64,000 nucleotides of DNA from Ryuthela nishihirai (Eukaryota; Arthropoda; Arachnida; Araneae; Heptathelidae): NCBI GenBank assembly GCA_038380435.1, contig JAWZYU010000007.1, positions 28,499,001-28,563,000 of the forward strand. The letters are read 5' to 3'. Under the pieces are notes generated by a model. That model was given only the letters and a program-made list of their open reading frames with translations, made no database searches and was not told the origin of the DNA. Shown here piece by piece: positions 14,101-26,100 of the stretch (its first letter is position 1; each line of letters starts with the position of its first letter). The position numbers and the translations under genes are program-made.

Positions 14101-17100
14101 GTTCATCTAATCAACATCATTTTCCAAAAGGAAATCATCAACGTAATCTAAATCAGAAATTTTTATATCTCCATACCATTTAAGGCCAAAAATTTCCCTT
14201 GAAGTGAATTTCACATAACGTAATCAATAACCAAACTAAAGAGAAAGGGAGATAAAATGCACCCTTGTTGAACACCAAAAGTAATGCTAAACCAATTGCT
14301 ACAAGCCTTACCAACTCTCACACATGACTCACTGTTATTATAGAGAGCTTTCATTATGTTAACTAACTTGTCTGGTATACCATATGATCTCACAGTCAAC
14401 CACAAATTATGATGATCAACAGAGTCGAATGCCTTTTCAAAATCGAGATCAGCAGAGTCAAAAACCTTTTCAAAATCAAGATCAACAGAGTCAAAAACCT
14501 TTTTAAAATCAACAAAGCTAGCAACCAAAGGTTTTTGAAATTCTAATTATTTCTCAAGAATCTGCCTGATTGAAAAAATCTGATCTACACACATCCCCAA
14601 CCACTTTGGAATCCACACTGCTCATCATGCAATTGTCCATTAAACCAGATTCATAATTCTGTTAAGCACAATCATGCAAAGAACTTTACCTGGAACAATA
14701 AGTAGCTGATACCCCTATAGTTAAGTCAGTAAGAATATATATATAGTCAGTAAGAACTGCAGTCTTTTCATAAATAGGGATAATAATAGTTCTGGTAAAA
14801 TCCTTAGTAACAATACCTTTATCATAAAAGATATTAAAAATTTCAGTCATCCAAGTGGTAACTGAAACATTCCCAGCTCTAAGCATTTTTGTAGTAATTT
14901 CATCTACCCCTAGCGTTTTATGAAGTTTAAGTTTAGAAATAGCCAAATAACTTCAGATTGTGTTATAGGGCCAACATTAAAGCCACCAATGCATCTATCA
15001 TCATTACAAACAATGGGAGTAGAACTAACCACATTGTTTAGAACATTACTGAAATGTTCAGCCCACCTAGCCATGACAGAATCCTCACCTTCTATAACCT
15101 TACCTTGTTTATCCTTCAATCCCTGTATACCTGTCCATTTTCTACCACACAAAACATTAAGCAGCAGCTAACTGATCCTCTTCAGATTTAGTAAGCACAC
15201 TGTAATGCTTTCTATTAAGACTAGTTGGGTATTGATTAAGGACATTCCTGCAGTTCTTTCTTTCTGAAATAAGCTCAAGTGCCTTATCACTCAAATAATT
15301 CTGCCTCCTTTTTTCCTAAAAGAGTACTGTTAGTTTCCAAAAAAGCCTGTTTAAAATGGTCCCATTCTTCCTCAACTTCAGTAGTAAGCAAACCATGACT
15401 GTCATAATGACTAAGTAACCTATCATGGTAAGCTTTAGCTATAACTGAGTCTTTCAGAGCTTCAGTATTAAAGGTAAATTTTTTAACCTTAACGCAACAC
15501 TTTTTAAGTTTAAGTTGCAAGACACTTTTAACAAGGTAATGGTCAGATCCAATTTCAGCTCCCCTATATGCCCTGGTATTCCTAACAGAACTAGCCAATT
15601 TGCTGTTAACTAATATATAATCAATATTATTCTTATGCAGCCAATCAGGTGAAACCCATGTGTACTTATGTATGTTGTGGAGTTTGTAATAAGTGTTAGT
15701 TATTCTGAAACCATCGAGTTTACTTACCTGTAGGAGACGTTGCCCATTGCCATTGCAGCTGCCAATACCAAAAGGGCCTATTACTCCTCCCCAAAGGTCA
15801 GAGTCAGTACCAACTTTGGCATTGAAGTCACCAAGAACAAGGGTAATATCTCCTTTCTTGACAGAATTCAAAATATCCTGAAGTTGTCCATAGAACCTGC
15901 CTTCTCATCCTCATTGGCATCCTCAGTGGGGGCATAACAGCAGATTCATTAATGCACTTGTATCCTGGAAGAGCATTACTGGCGTGTCTGCTGAGAAGCA
16001 GACCCATGCCTTGGTGATGCTTATTATCATTCCTTCCTGAAAAGAGAAATTTAAGATTATTTTGAAGAATATGACCCTTATCTGTCCATCTGGTCTCTTG
16101 CAAGCTAAGAATATCTAAATTATAATGGTGGAATTCTTGTGTGAAGACATCAAGAGAGTAAGTTCTGTGGAAAGACCTCACATTCCAACTACCTATGGAG
16201 AGAAAATGGTCAGTGGGATGTTTAAAGAAACTACTTTTCTTGAGAGAGAGAATGGCAACAATATCAAACTGCCCCCTAATCACAAGCATGGTGCAAAGAT
16301 CCATTCCCCACCACCAAAGGCTGAAGCCATCTACACTGGAAGACTTACTCCAATGTAGAATTTGATGATACAAGTAGAAACAAAGAGTTCAGGTGCCTGC
16401 GATGACCTCTGCTCAGTATTATCCACCAGCTGATAAACATATCCTGTGAATCTGTTCACTTGGGGCTGTCAACCCACAAACAAACAGAAAACACACTGGA
16501 AGATTTTCCCTTCACAGTAGCTCACCAGTGCAGCAAATTCAGGATCCATAATCAAGCTCAAAGCCATATTTCAGTCCAGTAGGTTTATGTGGTCAGCACC
16601 AGGCACTGTGTGGTTGACCACTCCTCAGCAGGGTAGAAAAAAAAAGAAAAGTAGCCATAGTTGTCCAGATCAGTAGGCCACACTAATCTGGCAGCCCTCC
16701 CCTTCCGTTCACTTCAACAAGAGAGTATCTCTTTTGAAAGGTACTAATGGCCTGCACCATGAGAAGGCGGGGTCTGATATTAGGTGCTAGGCCTGGCCGG
16801 TTCTATCAGCCATCACATACTTTTGATGGCTCATAGAACCGGCCAGATTGGTGCATAGCTCTCCTTCCAGTGATTACTAGCTATGTTTCATCCTAAAAAA
16901 TCAAAATACTTTTAATGTTTATTTACAGAAGTCTAGTGGGGAAAAGTATTAATAAAATATAAAATGATGTAGCAGCTAAGTTATTAAAAAAAGATAAATC
17001 TCACAGAATGACTTGTATGTTTCTCTCTTAAGTGTTATGTGAACATGTTTAGCTTACACTGTATATTCTCACTTTATATTTAATCTACAAAGCTATTAGG

Positions 17101-20100
17101 ATCTTCCAAAATACTTGAGCTTGCTATTGCATTGCTTTCTTTTTGATTCAAGGATCATTGCATATATTGTATTTGGTTTGTTATATTAGTGACATTCTAT
17201 AATTAACTGTTGTTTATGAAGAAGAATTGAAAATAGTAAGAAAAATTGTTTATTCAATTAGGAAAAAATGTTTACAATTTTTTTCTAAAATATAGAATGT
17301 TTTTATAGTAGAAAAATGTCAGGTAACTGAAAGATATTTATTTAAATATAACTTTTCAAAATAAAAACTATCTAAATTCAAAAGTATTTAATTGTGAAAT
17401 CATAAATATCTGTATTTTTAATACTTCCTTTTATTATTTCTATAAAAAATTTGTATTTAAAATTTTTTATATGTTTATGAAGAGCTAACATTTTCTTAAA
17501 TTTTAATTATCTTTCAGGTAATAGATTCTTCAAATTCTGAAGAACATACTGAAGCAAACACAGAACTCAAAGAAGCATTTAATCTTCTGGACAAATACAA
17601 CAAAATGCTATTTGATTTTATTCAAGCTGAAATACTCCATGGTATTGGTGGAGGAGTTGATGCCATGAGGTTTACTGAAGATGATCTGTATAAAAAAGAA
17701 ACAATCTTAGGAATAGCAATGTAACTAGTTAAATGTTCTTTGAATGCTGTTAACTTCTTAAACGTCAGAGGAATTTAATGAAAAAGAAATATAACTTTGC
17801 TTTTAAACTTATATTATTATCATTCATTATTTGATACAATTCAAATGCAGTGATGGATGTAATAAATATTATTGATTTGAATGGATTGAAATGGTGAATG
17901 TTGATTATTAGAGTATTTTTTTTTTGCCTTTGCAATATAAAATATCCTATGCATCTGTTTACCTAGGACTGTCAACTCACACACAAATGAAAAGCACAGT
18001 GATAGGTTTTTTTTCCTCACAGAGGCCCACTAGTATCAGGATTCATAATGCCAAAGCATGGTTATCATCCAGAGGAATGGTACATCCATATTGGAAGTGA
18101 GAGATATAACAAGCAAGGAAAGTAATAAGAATAATAAATTGATTTTATGAAATATAAATTTATTAAGAAAGAATAAAAGAATGCATTTTCATGTAATTAT
18201 AAGTGATATTTTACATAAAGATCAGATATAGATGGCTGACAAAAAGGTTAACATCTTAATAAGAGCAGTGAAAATGGATTTCTGCATAAAATTGGGCAGA
18301 AGGGAAGAATGCAGATTAAAAGATTCTTATTTATTCTAGTTTTAAGTGCTTACTACTTTAGCAGCCAAATCTTCTCCAGTTCTTTCTGTCTGTTCAGTCT
18401 TCTTCTTGAAGGCCTTATTTTCATTATTACTTCCTTCATACCATCTTTCCATTTTTTTCCCTATTCTTCTTCCAATGGGTTCCCATCATCCATGATATTT
18501 GTGTGTCCATACCATTTCATTATCTTTTTTTAATATACACTCTCACCAATATATCCATCTATTCCAATAATTCTTTTAATTTCCTCACTTCTCATATACA
18601 TTGTCTTCCATGCACATTTTCTTCAGAAATCCATTTTGAGTGTTTTTAACTTAGATGCTAATCTTTCTGTCAGCATCCTTGTCTGATTCTTTACATTAAA
18701 TTACTCCCTATAATTGTGTGAAAAGTCATTTATTTCTTGATGCATTTCTATCCCATAAAACTTGATTTACTATTCTTATTGCTTTCCTTGCTTGGTCTTT
18801 CTACATGAATCTATATGAATGTGCCATTCTTTTTTTTTTCTCTTTTTTCTTTCTCTTTGGATTGAGACAAATGAGCATGATTTAAATCCTGAACTTGTAC
18901 TAGGGAGCTTGTATGAGGGAAAATATATCACTGCATTTTTTATTTGTGTGCGAGTTGTCAGCACCAAGTAAACAGATGCACAGGATACTTTATATCAGTT
19001 AATGGCTATTCCTGATGAGAGGCCAATGCAAATATCTGAAATCTTGTTTCTAAGGGCATAATAAGTAATGTGTAGAGGAGCAGGTTAGTATCTCTTTTCA
19101 TTAAGATTTTTGAAAAGGTCTGCTTAAAAAGGTGGTATTTGAAGTTCTTACTAATATTACTGATAAGTGTTAATAATAAATAGTTTTGTGGAAAAAAGTA
19201 TTGCCGACTTGCAGGATTCGAATCCTTGTCTCTCCAGATACATGCCAGAGTGTTCTAAGACCACTAAACTGATGCTGGTTCTGCTTTTTTTCCATTAATG
19301 TGCCTTATCGATATCCCATCACTATTGTGCCTGGCCTTGGTGCCATCTAAGATCAAGGAAGTCAACTATTTTTTTGATGTTGCACTGAGTATGATGTAAA
19401 TAAATAGATAAATCACTCATGCTAAAACATTATTAATGAATTAACCAATAAATAGTAAACCACAGAGTTACCTGTTGACTTTGTAGTCAATAAATCAATA
19501 AATAGTTTTGTGCAAAAAAGTTCTGTCTACATACGGGATTCGAACTTGCATCTCTCCAGATATTTGCCAGGTTGTTGTTAATAAGGGTTGGGTTGGGTTG
19601 TTTTACTTCTGAGCGGCACTTTTTTGCACACCATGGGCTAAATGGCCAGGTCACAAGGACCCCGAAGGCTCAGAGAAGTTTGGGGGAGGGGACCCACTGG
19701 AACAGCTGTTGGGAGACAGATGGTAGCCTCCCGTCAAGGCCATCCAGTGTGCACAGGGTATGGCTCTCCCGCACATGGGGACACGGCTTAACGTCCCATC
19801 CGACGGACGGCAGCCTTTCCAAGCCCATCGGTGTCCCCTACTGACCTGAGCAGGGCTGGGAATTTTGCGGAGATAAATCTCAATGCTGACCCAGCTGGGA
19901 CTCGAACCTGGGAACTACAGATTACGAGCCTAGCGCGCTACTTGTTAATAAGAAATCATGAATGAGGAATTTGGACTCATCCATGAAGAGCACATTTACC
20001 ATTGACCATCACATCAAGGTAGTCTGAGAAGGAGGGTTTTTTTTTTAACAATGGTGCATAATGGCTTTTTAAACTTTAAAAGACAGGTAATTTTTCTTCT

Positions 20101-23100
20101 CAAGTAATATTTTTTGCATGAATGATAATTTTATAAATTTAATACATAATTTAGTTTTTGATGAGAAGTGAAGTCTGTTTTGAAATAAGTATTTTAAAAG
20201 AAATAATTAAGGTACAAGTGACTTTTTAGTTATATTTTAGATTCAAAATTTTCATTAAAAAAATGTTTTAAAATTTCGAATTTCTTTTTTCAGGACTCTT
20301 GATGATGATGTTTTTCAAATTGCTGTGTCTTTGGCTCATCATTACAAACTTCCATTATGGGATGTATATATGGTTCATCTGGAGTATCTCTTTGGGGAAA
20401 ACAGGTATATATTCCTTTCATATGAAAGAAAAATTTTCATAGGTAAAGATGATTACTGCATTGTTATGTGTAAGAATAATGTGCAACTGAGTAGATGAGA
20501 AATCAGTTGCCACCTAAAGTGGCTTCTGATTTCTAGACCAATCAATCACTGTTTCCTGTTTCCATTTTTTTGCATTAGAGACTGAAGAATGAACCCTAAA
20601 GGGTCATGAGCATTCAAAGCACTTGTAAAATATATTTGGAATCTGCAATATATAATTTACATTTGCTATGGTATTTCAACCATTAGATACTACTTTCATA
20701 ATGATTGTTGCCTCTATAATTTTACATAAAGCACATGAATATGTAAGATGAAATCAATCAACAGAACCTTTGAATAGACCTGATATATATTTTTTGTGTA
20801 ACACTCAGTATTTCTATTACTTACCAGCTGTTGACTTTATTACAGTATAAATATAACTTCCCTCTGTCAAAAGGTTGATGCAATATGGCCTTATTTGCTC
20901 TTGCACCATGAAACCCCAAACAACCAACCAACTGTCAAAAAGTTTAGAATATAGCATTATTCTTTTGTATTCACAGTGATCCATTGGTTTATATTCAAGC
21001 CACTATTTTTGTTATATTCTGCTAATACTCGAATACCACCCAGCTGAAGACAATTTTCCCTCTATTCTCAGTATTAGCAGAATACAGTGAAGATAGTGGC
21101 TTGAAGTATTAGCAGAATACAGTGAAGATAGTGGCTTGAGAGTTCAATCAAATTAGTGAATCAATGTCAATATGAAAAAAGAAGTCTGCAAATTATTATG
21201 GGTTCAAACTATTACTGCAATATTATGTGTAGGATATCAGAAGATGAATATTTCAATGCCAGTGATATGATAGGCAGTCCAGCTCTAACAAATCAGAAAG
21301 TAAAGGATGTAAATAACATTTTCTACCTCCTAATGTTGCACACTTGGCAAAAGAGCTGAAAGTGGATTTTTTTTTTGGACAAAGAAAGATTTTCAACCAT
21401 TAACAATTTTGACAGAGCAAATTTTGGAAGTAAAGGAAATTTCACTAAATAGAATGAAATATGGTAAATTAGTTAAAAACATAGCAAGAAAAAGGTTAAT
21501 ATTAATTAGAATCATTGAATGAAACTTGGTATTTAAGCTGTGTGGATCAAAAATTGTTCTTAGACAAAGAGGAATATTAATTTTTCCAAATAATGCTTTA
21601 ATGTGCAAAATTAATGTTTAATGTGATCAAAAAGTGCATTAGAGCTGCTATCTCTTAAGGTTTAGTATGCTTTCAAAGCTACTGAATTGCATTTCATGCT
21701 ATTTAGATGGTGTATCTGTGGCTGAGATGTGCTTCACATTTGCCAAATCTGTCCACCTCCTGTAACAGTAATATGGTCTCTTCCTCTACAATTAACAGAG
21801 GTTAATAATGGCATCTATATAGATGATTATTATCAAAAGACTGCAACTTACTAGAAATTTACCTGCATAGATAAAGCTGTATACCTACATCAATGTGTGA
21901 TATACTCAAGACTTGTTAACACATAATTCTTCTGGCTGTTATATTCCATCACTGTTATTGCCAGTCTCGTAATCTGCAGTTCCCAGGTTCGAGTCCCAGC
22001 TGAGTCAGCATTGAGACTTATCTCCACAAAACTCCCTGCTCACGGTCGGTGGGGGATGTCGATGGGCTTGGAGGGGCCACTGTCTGTCGGATGGGACGTT
22101 GTGCCGTGGCTCTGTGTGCGGGAGGGCCATGCCCTGTGCACATTGGGGAACATGCTGGATGGCCTTGATGGGAGGCTGCCATCTGTCTCCCAACAGCTGT
22201 TCCAGTGGGTCCCCTCCCCCAACCTTCTCTGAGCCTTCGGGGTTCTTGTGACCTGGCCATTTAGCCCATCGTATGCAAAAAAGTGCTGCTCAGAGGTAAA
22301 ACAACAACAACCATCACTGTTATGGAATGCTTACTGTAAATTTAGTTCCACTAAGGAGTTACTTAATAGCTAGTTAATGGCTTAATATGATAGTTGTGTA
22401 TTAGATCTTTTTATACAGTAGAATAGAGGATTAAATCTTAAAAACTTTCAATATGAGTTTATTATCTTTTTAATGTCTAGCTTCATTTTATATTTATATT
22501 CATCAGAAGACTGATTTTTGTAGCAGTTTTGGAAGCTCATTTATATGTACATTTTCTTTTCAGTATATCAGTATCACATATTGAAGCAAGAATTCAGCAA
22601 CTGAAACTTCTAGACGTGCTTCTTACTGATGTAGATCAATTTAGAGAACGGCTGAAATTTTGTGTTTATCCAAATATCGAAGGAAAGAACCATTCAAGAC
22701 TCCTCCTTTACTTTTTTATATTAGAATTATGTGGAGATGTTCCTGATGACTTGGGAATGAAACCAACCACCCATAGCAAAATGTTGAAAAAATTTCGATC
22801 AGCTGTCTCAAGTAGGCTTAGATTAATTTTTATATTTTTTATATTTGTACTCTTGTATATTTATTATACAGCCATTTTGTATTTTAAAGTAAAATTTGAT
22901 ATGAAGATGTCTGTTTGAATTTATATAGATGATCTTGCTGTTCAACATTAATGATATTTCTCAGAATATGTGCAGTTTTTTTCTAGAACACGCATAATTT
23001 TTCATAGGGAATACAGGTGATTTGATAGTTGCAGTGAAACCCTTAAATTGCCTGTATTTTCTACAAATATACTCAGAAATGAATTAAGTAACAGCTTATA

Positions 23101-26100
23101 TGTATCCATATCACACATATTTAGGTTACAAGAGATGATGGATTTGCTACTGCTTATTTTTAGTCAGAATTTTCACAAAATGCATACTTTCAGTTATTTA
23201 GCACAGGAAAACCATGTTGGTTGTGGCAGTTCACCAACATGAGCTACTTTGTGACACCTGCTCAGGATGAAACCCATTTTTTTTTGGCAGAAGTATTTCT
23301 TAAAATTCTAATTGTAATAAATGCAAAACTTTTATTTTTCTCAAAAGGAAAGAAAGACTGCCCATCACAAAAGATTGAGACAATCTAGAAGCTTTATCTT
23401 ATACAACATGTGAACATGTATGTTATGACAAACCTACTAGCTTACTAGTCAGGTTTGCCAGCCAATATATTGGGTAGAGCTTGAAACAAAACATACCGAT
23501 TTCTAAGGACATTCTGTATAGGTTCTACAGAAGATAATTATATTTATAGCCAGTGTGGTTGGCTACAAAAATAATATTTCTAAAAAATACATTTAGTATG
23601 CTCTCTTATAGTTGTTTAATGCATAAAGTCACATCATACTGGCCTGAATTGTTGGCCAGAAATCTTCCAAGAAATTCTCCCCCCCCCCAAAAAAAAAAAA
23701 TCAAGAAATTTTCCATTAAATTTTCTTTGTCATTAGCATAGTTTTAATTAATGACCAGTAACTCAATGGTTTACAAAATCTGACATTAATTACAGGAAGA
23801 CATAAGTTCACATTTGAGTTATCTAAAAATAAAATTTGCTACTAACTGAAACATTGTTTTGTAAACATGTAATTACATATGAGCTATTAATGAGTTGATA
23901 TAAACATATTTTGAGATGCAGTTTTGAGTTTATGTTGTATTCTCTGCCATCAGTCTGCTCTGGACCCATTCAAATCTTAACTTGCGTTTCAAATAATCGA
24001 CTTTGCCTAGTGAATTAAGTTTGAGGTGTTTCGAGCAGAAAAAAAAAAAGGAACTTTAAAACCTTATCATGAAATAACTAACAAATTAACATAGTTAATG
24101 CTCTATACAGAAAGAAAGAGTTTTTAATTCTTACCAATAATATTATTGAAAGTAAGTGAAGGTTTTTACTTTTCTAATTAAATACAAAGCATAATACTAA
24201 TAAGTTAACACACAGCTAGCGCGTAGCAAAACCATCACAACCTCAATATTTTGCTATGCACAATGCACTGGACCAAACTGTAAAATCTAACTTCTTTGAC
24301 ATCGGAGGGCGGACATGGCTCCAGACCGAGGGCATCCCAATGGGTTCCCCTCTGTCTGGACTCATGTCTGACGTGGTCATGAGGTACGTCGAGGAAACTG
24401 CCCTTTCCACCTGCAAGCTAAAACCGGATCTATATATACGATATGTAGATGACATTTTCATCTTCTGGTCCTATCCAGTAGAAAAATTGAAAGAATTTGT
24501 TAACACATTTAATAGTGTAATGCCCACAATTAAATTTACTACTGAATCTGAAATAAATGGTCAAATACCTTACTTGGATATTAAAATAACTCAAAAATCA
24601 CACTTCTGTGAGAGCACTGTATATCGGAAACCAACACATACTCCCAATTATATACCAATAGATTCATCACATCCGATGAAATATAAAAAAGCGAGTATTA
24701 TTCCCCATTATGTCAGGGCATACAGAGACTGTTCACAACAACAAATTCTACAAGAAAAGTTACAATATATTCGAACAACCGCACAAGAAGTAGGATACCC
24801 AAGAGTTACTACAAAAATGGGAAACGGAAGCAAAATACACTGTAAAAAGAGATACCCAACCGAATCCACAACAAATAGAAATTAAAAAACAGTATATTAA
24901 AAGTTTTCCATATATGAAAACTATAACGAAAACACTCGAAAATATTTTAAGAAAATATAATATTATTTTACCCAGTACTATCACCCATTCCATTAAAAAT
25001 TTAATTTTAAACGATAGAGATCAAAAACCACCCACAGGGGGAGTATACAAAATCGAAATCCCTGACCCCGATAACAAATTAGAGGGCAAAAATAAATATA
25101 TAGGAAAAACATACAGACAATATGAGACACGAATGCAGGAACATATCACAGACATAAGTAAAAAGAACCTCACAACAGCATTATCAAGAACAATAGTAGA
25201 AAATAATATTAAAATTGATAAAATTAACTTTAAACCTGGAATAGCCTCAAAAACGAAATTTCAACTACAATACAGCGAAACTTTAAATATACATAAACAT
25301 CGTGACGAGGTCTGCAATACCGAGATTCCACCCCTTCCGTCGGCATGGCATCTCCTATTGCAACCTTCGTCACGAGTTGCGCACGCAGCACTCAGTACGC
25401 AAAGGGCTGGGCTAGACTGAAGGCGGCTATTTAAACTTCACTTTGCTATCATCGTATTCGCCTGAGGATGCCACGTGTTATGAGTTCGTGGTGAAACGCG
25501 TTGCGTAATGAGCCTGGAAGGTTCGTGTTTTTAAGATGTTTTTTAAAAGTTTTGAACGTTGTAAAAGCAATGGCTTTTGGCCAATATTAAATTAACAGTC
25601 ATCAGAACATTAGCTTTCTTCCAGTAAGGAGCGTATCTAAAATCTTTTCAAGCAGGGAAAAGTGCTTTTCACAACAAAAGAACTGTTCATGTAATGCCCT
25701 ATGAGAATTTACTATTACCTTGAGGTTACAATGTGCAACAACATGGCTAAAAACGTCGCTGTATGTAACATCCTACGTAAAAGAAATAGAACTTATACCA
25801 CCACGAACAACTGACAACTTAAACCATCTTTTTGTGCACCACAAATGAACGAAGTTTAAACTTGTGGATGGGGAAACTAAAGAAAATAGTGTCATTTATA
25901 TTTTTTAATTATGTTTTTAAAGCAAAATAATCTATGCCAGCATTGTAACTGCTAGAAGAACATCTACTATCAGGACTGGTAGCATATATAATTACCAACT
26001 ACAGCATGACAACGCTGCAAAATATGCAATTGTACCAGCATAAGTGGTAAATATGTTTTCGCTTTATATATGGTTCTAATTGGTCTCTTGAAGGAAGAGT

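Larger units (their letters stand above)
13374..16885 (-). mobile_element. APE-type LINE, near-full-length copy L1
   Basis: A - strand non-LTR retrotransposon. Its 3' end is an (atc)n tail at 13374-13392. Reading inward on the - strand, an apurinic-type endonuclease lies at ~16300-15287 (motifs SWNVRSFHRTYSLD, LVLGDFNAKVGTDSD, GSDHYLVKS) and the reverse transcriptase at ~15150-13900 (GVDEITTKMLRAG, FDSVDHHNLW, GCILSPFLFSLV, catalytic box YVDD near 14140). A C-terminal region ends near 13405 (DEVRQRSCQPPLSSI, LRKRGRPRMQW). The ~510-bp 5' UTR reaches ~16885. Many frameshifts and stops plus a decayed local triplication (near 14425-14515) make it inactive. Three related copies lie at 29.5, 31.4 and 41.5 kb. 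Confidence 0.88.
24210..25540 (+). mobile_element. Penelope-like retroelement, 5'-truncated
   Basis: A + strand Penelope-like element. It starts inside the reverse transcriptase (no upstream RT motifs) and continues through a C-terminal GIY-YIG endonuclease to a 3' region containing a hammerhead-ribozyme-like fold. Penelope-like elements are a separate class whose RT is related to telomerase and which carry a GIY-YIG nuclease. One frameshift near 24800 and the missing 5' part make it inactive. Boundaries are approximate. Confidence 0.85.

Noticed and set aside
22812..22918. Extension of the NBAS open frame beyond the donor at 22811
   Set aside because: It becomes a hydrophobic AT-rich translation without family similarity, and the phase of the next exon fits only the donor at 22811.
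24760..24993. Antisense 77-codon ORF in the Penelope-like element
   Set aside because: Shadow of the RT/GIY-YIG coding strand.
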